In this document: piece by piece, positions 1-8,773 of the stretch
How the letters are laid out: each line of letters begins with the position of its first letter
Position numbering within the stretch: position 1 is the stretch's first letter
NCBI RefSeq assembly: GCF_000233695.2
Contig: NZ_CM001488.1
Span: forward strand, 1,414,202-1,478,201
Length of the DNA: 64,000 nt
Direction: 5' to 3'
DNA from: Desulfobacter postgatei 2ac9
GTDB lineage: Bacteria; Desulfobacterota; Desulfobacteria; Desulfobacterales; Desulfobacteraceae
Program-made: the position numbers and the translations under genes
Notes under the pieces: model-generated
Told to the model about the DNA's origin: nothing
Databases searched by the model: none
The model's input: only the letters and a program-made list of their open reading frames with translations

Positions 1-367
1 TTCTCCAACGTCTTTTGACTACAACTTTGAGTTCTTCCATATCAAAGGGTTTCAGAATATAATCTTCAGCCCCTTCTTTCATGGCAGAAACGGCTGTATC
101 TACTGTGCCATATGCTGTGATCATGATAAACATGATACCAGCATCGTATTTTTTTGCTGCTTTTAAAACCTGCTTACCGTCAATGCCAGGCAGTTTGAAA
201 TCTGAAATCACCAGATCAAATGAATGCTGCTTGATCTGTTTCAGGGCTTGTTCTCCGGACTTTGTGGAATATACATCGTACCCCATTTTTTTAATGACAT
301 GTACCAAGCCTCTGTTTAAAGTCATATCATCTTCCACGATTAATATTTTAAACGGAACCACACTCAT
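1..367 (-). CDS. Response regulator, receiver domain (partial)
   Basis: Receiver domain of a two-component response regulator; its C-terminal part lies beyond the window start. Reading leftwards from the ATG at 365-367, about 122 codons are visible. They hold the acidic pair of the phosphorylation pocket (ILIVEDD), the phospho-acceptor Asp in DLVISDFKLPG, the Thr switch in FIMITAYG, and the conserved Lys in EDYILKPFD. Such a receiver is often joined to a sigma54 activator domain, but the output domain is not visible, so the regulator class is open. It starts 7 bp after the stop of the histidine kinase at 374-2011 on the same strand, so the two form a pair in which the kinase is its likely phosphodonor. 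Confidence 0.9.
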   Translation of the reverse strand, partial: MSVVPFKILIVEDDMTLNRGLVHVIKKMGYDVYSTKSGEQALKQIKQHSFDLVISDFKLPGIDGKQVLKAAKKYDAGIMFIMITAYGTVDTAVSAMKEGAEDYILKPFDMEELKVVVKRRWR

Positions 368-373
368 ATTTTT

Positions 374-2011
374 CTAGCCCCCAGTTGGAAGTTCAAGGGT
401 GAAATTTGTCCCAGGTTTGCTCGCATCGTCCTGGGTTGCACTGACCACCTTTAAATCACCGCCCAGTTTCCTTGCCATTTCATAACTGATAAAAAGTCCC
501 AAGCCCGTTCCCTCCCCCGGCTTTTTGGTTGAATAGAACGGATTAAATATATTTGACATATCCTCCTGGCAGATACCGATACCGGAATCTGTCACCTCAA
601 TTTTTACCAGTTTCAAGACTGGAATATAGCGGGTGCTCAATGTAAGAACGCCGCCATCAGGCATGGCCTCGATGGCGTTTGCCACAAGATTCGTAATGAT
701 GGACTGCAGGGTGCTGGGATCTGCCAAAACATCTGGGATATCAGGCATTAAAGTCATTTCAACATGAATATTTTTTGCGTCACAGTGAGGAATAGTGATT
801 TCCATCAATTTTGTCAGAAGATCATTGCAATTGACTGTTTGCAGGTCACTTTGTGTGTGTCTTGAGAAATACAAAAGATTTTTTATGACACTGCTGCCAT
901 GCTTAATTTCATCAATCACAGTCAACAAATGCTGAGATATGCTCTCCTTGTCAAAAGGTTGCTCTTCCATCTCCTCAAGGGCAATTTGCGTATAAAGCAA
1001 CGCATTTGCCAAAGGCGTGTTCAATTCATGGGCGAGGCCGGAGGTTAGAAGACCCATAGATGCTAATTTTTCTTTCTGAATCGCCTGAAATTCCATTTGC
1101 TTTTCACGCTGGTATTTTTCCTTGACCATATTTGCAATGGACGTTGATATAAAAAAAGCCAAAACCAAAACAAGTCCTCCGGTTATGAGGGCATAAAAAA
1201 ATGCCTTTTTCTCCAGCGTCTTGATACGATTCAGTATCTCTACCATGTCCTGATCCGCCATTACGATCCAGCCAAACGGATCGACATTCTGGCTGGCCTG
1301 CAGAACAGATTTACCCCGATAGTCAATGGCCTGATATGCAGGCAAATTACCTTCGGGCAATTGTTTTTTCATTGAAATCTTGGTTTCAAGGATTTTGGCG
1401 CCAAATCGGGATGTGGATAAAAACAATCCCTCTTCGTTAACCAAATAGACTTCGCCGGTCGCCTCCATATTATTGTCTCTGAGCAACACACTTATTGATC
1501 TAAAGTCGATCAGGCAATATAAAAAATGCCTATCTTTTGTGACTGTACCCGATGACAGGGGTTTTGACAGCATTAATACTGGGATGTAATTATTGTTTTT
1601 AGTCATGCTGAATATTTTCGGCATTTTTATTCCCTGCCAGGATAGTGTATCGCATGCCGCCATCTCCAGAACTTTTGAATCAATCTTTTCTTCTCCTGTA
1701 CTGAAGACGAATTGCCCGGATTGCGTCATGATGAAAACGTCAACATAGGGTCTATGCTGGTCGTTCACTATTTGATCAATATGAGCGCTGAAGTTTGTCT
1801 CTGAAATATCCCAAATACTGCTGATCAGATGAATATCATTCACCCGCTCTATCATGAACAGTTTAATGGCTTCAGCGTTTCTTTTGGCCTGATTGGTTAA
1901 ATAGGACGCTGCTTTGTCTTCAATCATCTGCTTGCCTTTGGAAAACCCATTAAACCCCAAAAACACCAGTGGTACCAATGCAATTAACATAAATACAGAA
2001 ATCAGAAGCAA
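374..2011 (-). CDS. Membrane sensor histidine kinase
   Basis: Sensor kinase of about 545 residues. It has an N-terminal membrane segment (MLLISVFMLIALVPLVFLGF), a periplasmic region of about 240 residues of the Cache type, a second membrane segment near residues 270-292, a HisKA domain with the phospho-acceptor in GLAHELNTPLAN, and an ATPase domain with N-box (NLVANAIEA), G1 (DSGIGI) and G2 (GEGTGLGL). The start is uncertain: TTG at 2011 is the first usual start in frame, but the open frame continues upstream with basic residues (FQKFR) typical of the cytoplasmic side of a first membrane helix, without an ATG. It is followed directly by its response regulator. The signal is unknown. Confidence 0.9.
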   Translation of the reverse strand: MLLISVFMLIALVPLVFLGFNGFSKGKQMIEDKAASYLTNQAKRNAEAIKLFMIERVNDIHLISSIWDISETNFSAHIDQIVNDQHRPYVDVFIMTQSGQFVFSTGEEKIDSKVLEMAACDTLSWQGIKMPKIFSMTKNNNYIPVLMLSKPLSSGTVTKDRHFLYCLIDFRSISVLLRDNNMEATGEVYLVNEEGLFLSTSRFGAKILETKISMKKQLPEGNLPAYQAIDYRGKSVLQASQNVDPFGWIVMADQDMVEILNRIKTLEKKAFFYALITGGLVLVLAFFISTSIANMVKEKYQREKQMEFQAIQKEKLASMGLLTSGLAHELNTPLANALLYTQIALEEMEEQPFDKESISQHLLTVIDEIKHGSSVIKNLLYFSRHTQSDLQTVNCNDLLTKLMEITIPHCDAKNIHVEMTLMPDIPDVLADPSTLQSIITNLVANAIEAMPDGGVLTLSTRYIPVLKLVKIEVTDSGIGICQEDMSNIFNPFYSTKKPGEGTGLGLFISYEMARKLGGDLKVVSATQDDASKPGTNFTLELPTGG

Positions 2012-2086
2012 ACGAAATTTCTGAAAATACGACTCTGTAAATTTTGTATCGATAACTTTACCACCATTGATTTGAAGTATTAAATT

Positions 2087-2213
2087 TATATCACTAAAGT
2101 ACTTTTATCATGCAAAAGCGTAATAACCAAGAAAGGATGACATGAAAAAAAAGCATTATAGGTTGGTGTCTGACAATCAAAATCCTAAACAAAGGATTGC
2201 TCCAAAATTCACC
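2087..2213. repeat. Dispersed repeat, copy A (uninterrupted)
   Basis: About 127 bp shared with 25264-25516. The common part includes TCTGACAATCAAAATCCTAA and ends at TTCACC in both places. Copy A has the uninterrupted string acttTTATcatgc, whereas in copy B a 124-bp inverted-repeat element splits the same place. No protein frame is conserved between the copies: one has eight A's and the other six after the shared ATG. I do not recognise the sequence; it may be a decayed mobile-element end. Confidence 0.75.
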
Positions 2214-2382
2214 AGTTTTCAAAACGCCAACGGCCATTTGCGGTCATAGACTTTGAATGAAAAAATTGTTAAGGTTAAATTAGAGATTGTAAAACCGGGG
2301 AGTTAGGATTCAGACGCCCTACTTCGTATGCTGGATAGACTGGATTTTTCATTCGCCGTTTTTTTATTCGTTGGTGATTTTC

Positions 2383-2424
2383 TTGATCCAAATCAAGGCG
2401 GAGCGGCGAGGAAGCGGGTAGTAT
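2383..2424 (+). promoter_or_regulatory. FNR/DNR-type box and -10 element ahead of RIC gene
   Basis: TTGATCCAAATCAA at 2383-2396 matches the Crp/Fnr consensus TTGAT-N4-ATCAA exactly. A -10-like TAGTAT lies at 2419-2424. If transcription starts near 2431, the box is centred at about -41.5, the classical activating position. This fits induction of the RIC gene at 2456 by an anaerobic or NO-responsive Crp/Fnr regulator; the encoded regulator at 32670-33368 is a candidate but is not proven. Confidence 0.75.
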
Positions 2425-2455
2425 CTCCACAACATTAAGAGAAAAAGGAGAGGCT

Positions 2456-3223
2456 ATGAATAAATCAAACGCAGAAAAAAACCGTCCGTTAAAGATCAGC
2501 CCGGAGCAAACCGTCCGCGAACTGGTGGTACAGCACCCTCAGCTGCGGTCACAGTTGGAAAAGCTTGGGATCGACTATTGCTGCGGAGGACTGCGTCCTT
2601 TGTCCGCCGCGGTGCAGGCGGCCGGGCTGAACTGGCGCACGGTTGAAGACAAACTGAAACAGGCCTGGAGTTCCGCGCAAAAAGAGGAGCCTGCTACGGA
2701 CTGGAATGCGGCCACGCTCACCGTCTTGGCCGACCATATTCTCGACAAGCACCACGCCTTCACAAAGGAAGAGCTATTGCGTCTCGACGGACTGCTGCAG
2801 AAGGTTCAGCGCGCTCACGACGAAAAACACGGTGAGCTGCTGAATCAGCTGCGGCAACTGTTTGACGGGCTCGCTGAAGAACTCTCGGCGCACCTGCTGA
2901 AAGAGGAGCAGATTCTCTTCCCAGCCATCAAGGGCATTGATGCCTTTATGTCGGGAACCGGCCCTCGGCCGGTCGTCCACTGCGGAACAATTGAAAACCC
3001 GATTCGACAGATGATGCTGGAGCATGATTACGCGGGGAATGTCTTGGTAGACATCCGCAAGCTGACCGGAAATTACCGGCTTCCCGCCGATGGCTGCCGG
3101 ACCTTTGCGGCGCTCTACGACGGACTTCAGGCTTTGGAGGCCGACCTGCACGAGCACATTCATCTGGAAAACAACATCCTGTTCCCGAAAAGCACGGCGC
3201 AGGAAGCGATGATAAATTCCTGA
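2456..3223 (+). CDS. Iron-sulfur cluster repair di-iron protein (RIC/ScdA/YtfE family)
   Basis: Di-iron protein that helps restore iron-sulfur clusters damaged by NO or oxidants. The N-terminal ScdA_N/DUF542 domain is seen as TVRELVVQHPQLRSQLEKLG followed by IDYCCGG. The rest is a four-helix hemerythrin-like domain with ligand-type His/Glu motifs (HILDKHHAF, HLLKEEQILFP, EHDYAG, HEHIHLENNILFP). The length of 255 residues is slightly above the usual 220-240. The ATG at 2456 follows a good ribosome site (AAAAGGAGAGG). A perfect FNR-type box lies upstream. The gene is visibly GC-richer than the DNA before it, which may mark acquisition. A second, broken RIC tail lies at about 34180-34401. Confidence 0.93.
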   Translation: MNKSNAEKNRPLKISPEQTVRELVVQHPQLRSQLEKLGIDYCCGGLRPLSAAVQAAGLNWRTVEDKLKQAWSSAQKEEPATDWNAATLTVLADHILDKHHAFTKEELLRLDGLLQKVQRAHDEKHGELLNQLRQLFDGLAEELSAHLLKEEQILFPAIKGIDAFMSGTGPRPVVHCGTIENPIRQMMLEHDYAGNVLVDIRKLTGNYRLPADGCRTFAALYDGLQALEADLHEHIHLENNILFPKSTAQEAMINS

Positions 3224-3295
3224 TCCCGGAGTCGAGCGTTTGGTGTGGCCTTTTCCGGTAAGGATGAGTAACATCCAGGATACAGGAGGCATTTG

Positions 3296-3352
3296 ATGAA
3301 TCGAAACATAGCACAGAATATTACCGAACTGCTTGGTAATATACCCATAGTA
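3296..3352 (+). pseudogene. Cysteine synthase (cysK) N-terminal remnant
   Basis: A good ribosome site (CAGGAGG) precedes ATG at 3296, and the first 19 codons read MNRNIAQNITELLGNIPIV. This resembles the start of O-acetylserine sulfhydrylase (typical: ITELIGNTPLV). Similarity then stops and the frame runs on to 3478 as unrelated, low-complexity sequence. It is the stub of a gene lost by deletion, with its translation signals still present. Whether a 61-residue peptide is made is unknown. Confidence 0.6.
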
Positions 3353-3437
3353 ACTTTTCGTACCATTGGACTTCAAACCCCGAGGGTACTGCAGAGGGGC
3401 TTTTTCTTCAGCATCAACAGTTTTTCAAAAAAACTGG

Positions 3438-3483
3438 TTGACAACTCTTGTTTAAAAAAAATAAAAGAAAGTAATTAATTACT
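3438..3483 (+). promoter_or_regulatory. Promoter and palindromic operator of the TetR-exporter operon
   Basis: TTGACA at 3438-3443 is followed after 17 bp by ATAAAA at 3461-3466. The perfect 14-bp palindrome AGTAATTAATTACT at 3470-3483 overlaps the expected transcription start and lies 18 bp before the TetR gene. This position is typical of an operator for autorepression by the TetR protein. Confidence 0.6.
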
Positions 3484-3501
3484 ATCTTTTATAGAGGTCC
3501 T

Positions 3502-4110
3502 ATGAACTCATCAAATAAACATCTTCCGGCTGAGAAACGACGGATGGCGACGATAGAGGCGGTGGTAGAGTTGGCTGGTGAACAGAACCCGAGCGAGATT
3601 ACCACGGCTGCCATAGCCGAACGTATGGGAGTGACCCAGGGTGCTATTTTTCGTCATTTTTCAAACAAGGATGCCATCTTACAGGCCGTTATGGAATGGG
3701 TGGCAGAACGGTTAATGTCCCGCATCGAAAAAGCAGTAAACGCAGAGTCATCTCCTCTTGCCGCACTTGAAAGCATGTTTATGGCGCATGTAGATTTTAT
3801 AACAAAGCATCCCGGTATTCCCCGTATGCTGGTTGGGGAATTGCAGCGCTCTGAAGATACCGCTCCCAAGCGGATGGTTCAAACGCTCATCGGCCGTTAT
3901 TCAGATCGCCTAAATCTTTTGTTTGACCAGGGAAAGACCTGCGGTGAAGTTGACAGAAATCTTGATAAGGAGACTGCGGCCACGCTTTTCATCGGCACCA
4001 TTCAGGGATTGGTCATGCAGTCGTTGATAGCTGGGGATGTGGGTTATATGAGCCGCATTGCGCCAAAAGTCTTTGCAATCTATCAAAGAGGCATCAGGAG
4101 TGCATCATGA
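3502..4110 (+). CDS. TetR/AcrR family transcriptional regulator
   Basis: 202 residues. The N-terminal helix-turn-helix is seen around residues 20-65 (ITTAAIAERMGVTQGAIFRHFSNKDAIL), followed by an all-helical ligand-binding and dimerisation domain. It is the first gene of a tightly packed operon: its last four bases overlap the ATG of the membrane fusion protein. It probably represses this exporter operon through the palindrome at 3470-3483 and is released by an exported compound, whose identity cannot be read from the sequence. Confidence 0.92.
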   Translation: MNSSNKHLPAEKRRMATIEAVVELAGEQNPSEITTAAIAERMGVTQGAIFRHFSNKDAILQAVMEWVAERLMSRIEKAVNAESSPLAALESMFMAHVDFITKHPGIPRMLVGELQRSEDTAPKRMVQTLIGRYSDRLNLLFDQGKTCGEVDRNLDKETAATLFIGTIQGLVMQSLIAGDVGYMSRIAPKVFAIYQRGIRSAS

Positions 4111-5258
4111 AAAAATTGCCTTTCCAAAAACGTACATTGGCGCTGGCAGCTGTACTTGTTCCTCTACTTGCTCTTTTTGTTTATGTAGCCTTACGTTCCG
4201 GGCCGCTTGCCCCGGTAGCCGTTGTCTTGGTCACGGTCGAGAATAAGAGCCTTTCCCCGGCACTATTCGGCATCGGAACCCTTGAAGCCCGTCATACCTA
4301 CAAGATTGGTCCAACAGTTTCGGGACGGGTCAAGCGCCTGGACGTACACGTAGGAGATCGTGTCAAGGCTGGGCAAGTCCTTGGTGAAATGGACCCGGTA
4401 GATCTTATTGAACATATTAGGGCTCAAGATGCCACGCTGAAACAAGCAGACGCTCAATTAAACGAAGCGCAGGTGCGTCGGGATTATGCCCAGACACAGG
4501 CTTTGCGTTACGAGCAGTTACTTCAGGCACGTTCCACCAGCGAGGAAGTGGTAGCCACTAAGCAACACGACCTATTGGTTGCAAAAGCGGGGTTGATTGC
4601 GGCACGGGAGGAGGTATCCCGTTTACATGCCGAACGGGACGCGTTAGAGGCGCAGCGCAGTAATTTGTCTCTTATTGCGCCAGTTGACAGTCTGGTCGTT
4701 TCGCGTGATGCCGAACCGGGAACCACCGTGGTCGCAGGTCAGGATGTCGTAGAGCTGATCGATCCAAACACGCTCTGGGTCAATGCCCGATTTGATCAAA
4801 TTCGTGCACAGGGTCTCGCCGCTGGTTTATCAGCCCGGATCGTATTACGTTCCCAGGCAGGAGAACAGAGGGCAGGACACGTTCTGAGAATTGAACCCAT
4901 GGCCGACGCGGTAACGGAGGAAACGCTTGCCAAGGTTGTCTTCGATCAAATTCCTGATCCGCTGCCGCCTGTCGGCGAACTGGTGGAAGTCACGGTCACC
5001 TTGCCGACCCTTGGGGCAACGCCGATTGTCCCCAATGCCGCCATCCACAACATTGACGGCAGACTGGGCGTGTGGCAGGTCACCCATGACGATCTTCACT
5101 TTACACCCGTTTCACTGGGGATTGCAGACTTGGAGGGCCGTGTGCAGATACAAGAAGGGCTCAAGGCGGGTGACCGGATAGTGGTCTACAGCGAAAACAC
5201 CTTGAATGCGCACAGCCGGATTCACGTCGTTGACCATATTCCGGGGGTGACGCCATGA
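4107..5258 (+). CDS. Periplasmic membrane fusion protein of ABC exporter
   Basis: HlyD/AcrA-type adaptor of 383 residues bridging the inner-membrane ABC complex and the outer-membrane channel. It has an N-terminal signal/anchor helix (LALAAVLVPLLALFVYVAL), a barrel-sandwich hybrid (GRVKRLDVHVGDRVKAGQVLGEMD), a long alpha-hairpin at about residues 105-195 rich in Ala, Gln and Glu, the returning lipoyl half (LIAPVDSLVVSRDAEPGTTV), and beta-barrel domains. It overlaps the TetR gene before it and the permease gene after it by four bases each, so the genes are probably translationally coupled. The family resembles DevB of DevBCA exporters. Confidence 0.92.
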   Translation: MKKLPFQKRTLALAAVLVPLLALFVYVALRSGPLAPVAVVLVTVENKSLSPALFGIGTLEARHTYKIGPTVSGRVKRLDVHVGDRVKAGQVLGEMDPVDLIEHIRAQDATLKQADAQLNEAQVRRDYAQTQALRYEQLLQARSTSEEVVATKQHDLLVAKAGLIAAREEVSRLHAERDALEAQRSNLSLIAPVDSLVVSRDAEPGTTVVAGQDVVELIDPNTLWVNARFDQIRAQGLAAGLSARIVLRSQAGEQRAGHVLRIEPMADAVTEETLAKVVFDQIPDPLPPVGELVEVTVTLPTLGATPIVPNAAIHNIDGRLGVWQVTHDDLHFTPVSLGIADLEGRVQIQEGLKAGDRIVVYSENTLNAHSRIHVVDHIPGVTP

Positions 5259-6460
5259 TCAGTTTGGCAGGACGCGACATCATGCACTCATGGGGAAAGT
5301 TCGTCTTTACCGGTATGGGCCTTGGGCTGCTCATCGGCATCACACTGTCTATGGCAGGGATTTATCGTGGCATGGTGGACGATGCCAAAGTATTGCTCGA
5401 CAACAGCGGTGCTGAGCTTTGGGTGGTGCAGAAGAACACACTTGGTCCCTACGCCGAGTCATCAAGTCTATACGATGATCTCTGGCGTGGGATTCGAGGC
5501 ATGGCGGGGGTGAAACGGGCGGCGAACATCACGTATCTAACCATGCAGGTGGCCAAACAAGAAGGTGACGTGCGTGCCATGGTTACCGGCATCACGCCCG
5601 GAGGGCCAGGAACACCCGGCTGGCCTCCCCATCTCGTCGCGGGTCGTCAGATTACTCGAAGCCATTACGAGGCCGTCGCCGACATCGCTTCCGGATTTAA
5701 ACTTGGTGACCGTATCCAGATCCGCCGTAACCAATACACCGTAGTCGGGCTGACCAGGAGGATGGTCTCTTCCAATGGCGACCCGATGGTGTTCATTCCG
5801 CTTAAAGATGCCCAGGAAGCCCAGTTTCTCAAGGATAATGACGCCATCCGGAGGCAGCGTCGACGCACGGCCGAGGACCCTTCCTTCAACCGGCCCGAAG
5901 TGCCCGGTCTGTTTGATGCGGTTATTGCCTCGCAAACCACCAACCCTTACGTCAATGCTGTTTTAGTGCGGGTTGAAGCAGGCCATAACCCGGAAGAAGT
6001 CGCTGAGTCGATCCGCCGCTGGAAGCGCTTAACCGTCTACACCCGCAGCCAGATGGAGGAGATTCTGGTTGGCAAGCTGATCGCTACCTCCGCCAGACAG
6101 ATCTTCATGTTCCTGGTGATCCTTTCGATTGTCAGCTCCGCCATTGTCGCCTTCATCATCTACACCCTGACGCTCGGAAAAATTCGTGAAATTGCCGTCT
6201 TGAAACTGATTGGCACCAGGAATCGCACCATTGTCGGCTTGATCATGCAACAGTCCATCGCTCTGGGTTTGATCGGCTTTGTGGTGGGAAAGATCTCGGC
6301 AACTTTATTAATGGCGCCAATCTTTCCCAAATATGTGCTGCTGCAACCACTCGACTCCGTTATGGGTTTTATGGCCGTGGTCATGATCTGCGTACTGTCG
6401 AGCATTATCGCCATTCGTGCCGCACTCAGGGTCGACCCGGCCGAGGCCATAGGGGGCTGA
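5255..6460 (+). CDS. ABC transporter permease (FtsX/DevC-like)
   Basis: 401-residue permease with the MacB/DevC layout: an N-terminal membrane helix (about residues 15-40), a large periplasmic domain (about 45-260), then three C-terminal helices with the FtsX signature (IREIAVLKLIGTRNRTI). It works with the ATPase encoded next and with the fusion protein before it. Type VII ABC systems of this kind act as mechanotransmitters that drive export through a TolC-like duct, not as classical translocators. Start ATG overlaps the preceding stop (ATGA). Confidence 0.92.
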   Translation: MISLAGRDIMHSWGKFVFTGMGLGLLIGITLSMAGIYRGMVDDAKVLLDNSGAELWVVQKNTLGPYAESSSLYDDLWRGIRGMAGVKRAANITYLTMQVAKQEGDVRAMVTGITPGGPGTPGWPPHLVAGRQITRSHYEAVADIASGFKLGDRIQIRRNQYTVVGLTRRMVSSNGDPMVFIPLKDAQEAQFLKDNDAIRRQRRRTAEDPSFNRPEVPGLFDAVIASQTTNPYVNAVLVRVEAGHNPEEVAESIRRWKRLTVYTRSQMEEILVGKLIATSARQIFMFLVILSIVSSAIVAFIIYTLTLGKIREIAVLKLIGTRNRTIVGLIMQQSIALGLIGFVVGKISATLLMAPIFPKYVLLQPLDSVMGFMAVVMICVLSSIIAIRAALRVDPAEAIGG

Positions 6461-6461
6461 T

Positions 6462-7172
6462 ATGACTGCTAAAGGTATTCGTATCCAGGGATTAAAAAAA
6501 CGTTATGGAAGCGGCGATACCGCCGTTGATGCTCTGAAGGAGGTAGACATGCACGTTGCGCCGGGCGAGGTCGTTGGACTGATAGGTCCTTCTGGATCTG
6601 GAAAAAGTACGCTCCTTAAATGTTTGGGAGCGGTGATTGAGCCGACCGCCGGAAAAATGATACTCGGAGATGACGTCATTTATGACGACGGGTGGAAGGT
6701 CAAAGATCTTCGTGCCTTGCGGCGGGATCGGATCGGCTTTGTATTCCAGGCACCTTATCTGATTCCTTTCCTCGACGTCACCGACAACGTCGCTCTTCTG
6801 CCCATGCTGGCGGGAATGCCAAACGCCGGGGCGCGTAAACGGGCAATAGAATTGTTCAAAGCACTTGATGTGGAACATCGCGCCAAGGCCATGCCTTCTC
6901 AACTCTCTGGTGGAGAACAGCAGCGAGTGGCTATTGCACGGGGACTGGTCAATCGTCCCCCGGTAATATTGGCCGATGAACCGACCGCTCCGCTTGATAG
7001 TGAGCGCGCCCTGGCTGTAATCCGGATATTGAATGATATGGCCAAAAAATTTGAGACCGCCATTATTGTCGTCACCCACGATGAAAAAATCATTCCCACC
7101 TTTAAACGCATTTATAACATCCGTGACGGGGTAACCTATGAAGAAGAAGGTGAAGGACGTGACTTCGAATGA
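6462..7172 (+). CDS. ABC transporter ATPase (MacB/LolD/DevA type)
   Basis: 236 residues with Walker A (GPSGSGKST), Q-loop (FVFQAPYLIPF), signature (LSGGEQQR), Walker B (VILADEPT), D-loop (APLDSE; the usual G of TGxLD is A-P here) and H-switch (VVTHD). It powers the permease at 5255-6460. It starts two bases after the permease stop and its own stop overlaps the frame of the channel gene, placing all five genes in one transcript. Confidence 0.95.
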   Translation: MTAKGIRIQGLKKRYGSGDTAVDALKEVDMHVAPGEVVGLIGPSGSGKSTLLKCLGAVIEPTAGKMILGDDVIYDDGWKVKDLRALRRDRIGFVFQAPYLIPFLDVTDNVALLPMLAGMPNAGARKRAIELFKALDVEHRAKAMPSQLSGGEQQRVAIARGLVNRPPVILADEPTAPLDSERALAVIRILNDMAKKFETAIIVVTHDEKIIPTFKRIYNIRDGVTYEEEGEGRDFE

Positions 7173-7216
7173 GGTTAATCCAAAAAGGCCATTTAAAAAA
7201 TTCAAGGAGCATTTTT

Positions 7217-8734
7217 ATGAAAAATAATAATAAGATTGTTCATTATGCTTTAATAGGAGTGTGTCTTCTGACGTTTGCAGGATGTGCTGTTGGGCCTGAC
7301 TTCCAGCGTCCAGCATCCCCTGATGTGAGTGGTTATACTTCCTCCCCGCTGGCTGCAAATTTAAATTCCTCCCCCACCATGCTGGGTGATCCACAAAACA
7401 TTATTAAAGAAGAACGCTTAAATAAATATTGGTGGCGAGCGATGGGCACCGAACAACTAGAAACGCTTATCTGTGAAGCCCTGGAACATAACCCAACCCT
7501 GATGGCGGCAGAGGCTACCTTGCGTCAGGCCCAGGAACTTTATGCGGCGAAGGCTGGTTCGACACTTTATCCCCAGGTTGAAGCCAACCTCACCGGCCAG
7601 CGCCAGCGATTCAACCCCAATTCATCGGGGCTGACCGACGATGCCAGGGAATTCGGTCTTTACAACGCCGGTGTAGGCGTTACATATACATTTGATCTGG
7701 CCGGAGGTAATCGTAGGGCGTTGGAAGCTCTGGCCGCCCGAAGCGATTATCAGCAGTTCCAATTAGAAGGCGCTCGCTTGACACTGGTGGCAAATATCGT
7801 AACAACGGCCATTACTCAGGCAAGCCTGAAAAGGCAGACTGAAATTATAGAAAACATCTTAAAGTCGCAGGAAAATCAACTCGAACTTACCCTGGAACGT
7901 ATTCGTCTTGGTCATAAAGAACCGGACGATGCGTTGGCCTTGCAAACACAGTTGGAGCAAACGCGCGCCCAAATACCGTCGTTACATTATCAACTTCAAC
8001 AAAACGAACATTTTTTAGCCGTTCTTGTCGGTAAAGCTCCAGGAGAGAACCTGCTGCCGTCGTTTACCCTGGAGGATTTCACCTTGCCGCCGGAGTTGCC
8101 GCTGTTAATCCCCTCTGAACTGGTACATGCAAGGCCGGATATTCTCGGTGCGGAAGCGCTGCTGCATGCCTCTAATGCAGAATACGGGGTTGCAATATCG
8201 AAACTATATCCCCAACTCAACCTTAATACCGATCTTGGATCGCAGGCTCTGACGACCGGTGCGTTGTTCGGCGGTGGTTCTGCTGTTTGGAGTCTGGTGG
8301 GGCAGCTTACACAACCCCTGTTCAATCCGGGCTTGCCCGCTGAAAAGAGAGCGGCTCTTGCCGCCTTTGATACGGCTGCGGCAAACTACCGGTCCGTCGT
8401 TCTGGAAGCGTTTCGCAACGTGGCAGATGTATTGCGAGCACTGGAGAATGATTCAAAAAGGCTGGGGGCTCTTTCTGCCGCTGATTCCGCTTCTGAAAAG
8501 TCTTTAGAGTCAACACAGCGTCGGTATAGGCTTGGAGCAGCCAGCTATTACGATCTGGTTATCGCACAACAGCAACGGCTTCAGACCGAAGTCGATCTGA
8601 TAGAAGGTCAAGCCAAACGGCTGGTCAACACTGTTGCTTTTTACCAGGCAATGGGCGGCGGATTAAATGGCATTACCGGAAGCACTGGCCATGTGTCGGA
8701 GGCTCAAAGCGCAGGGCGGATCTCCTCACGATAG
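7217..8734 (+). CDS. Outer-membrane efflux lipoprotein (TolC/NodT family)
   Basis: 505-residue outer-membrane channel. The start ATG at 7217 is chosen over in-frame codons back to 7169 because it follows a ribosome site (CAAGGAGC) and gives a clean lipoprotein signal peptide, KIVHYALIGVCLLTFAGC, with the lipid-modified Cys in the lipobox FAGC. The mature part starts AVGPDFQRP, as in NodT/OprM proteins, and carries two OEP repeats with long helical stretches. It closes the tripartite exporter operon. The substrate is unknown. Confidence 0.93.
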   Translation: MKNNNKIVHYALIGVCLLTFAGCAVGPDFQRPASPDVSGYTSSPLAANLNSSPTMLGDPQNIIKEERLNKYWWRAMGTEQLETLICEALEHNPTLMAAEATLRQAQELYAAKAGSTLYPQVEANLTGQRQRFNPNSSGLTDDAREFGLYNAGVGVTYTFDLAGGNRRALEALAARSDYQQFQLEGARLTLVANIVTTAITQASLKRQTEIIENILKSQENQLELTLERIRLGHKEPDDALALQTQLEQTRAQIPSLHYQLQQNEHFLAVLVGKAPGENLLPSFTLEDFTLPPELPLLIPSELVHARPDILGAEALLHASNAEYGVAISKLYPQLNLNTDLGSQALTTGALFGGGSAVWSLVGQLTQPLFNPGLPAEKRAALAAFDTAAANYRSVVLEAFRNVADVLRALENDSKRLGALSAADSASEKSLESTQRRYRLGAASYYDLVIAQQQRLQTEVDLIEGQAKRLVNTVAFYQAMGGGLNGITGSTGHVSEAQSAGRISSR

Positions 8735-8773
8735 TCATATGAGGATATGCTTGCGGTACTTTTTCATTACCAA

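Noticed and set aside
2012-2160. Upstream ATG start for the histidine kinase
   Set aside because: The ATG near 2070 reads into a stop in another frame; no ATG exists in the kinase frame, so TTG 2011 is kept with doubt.
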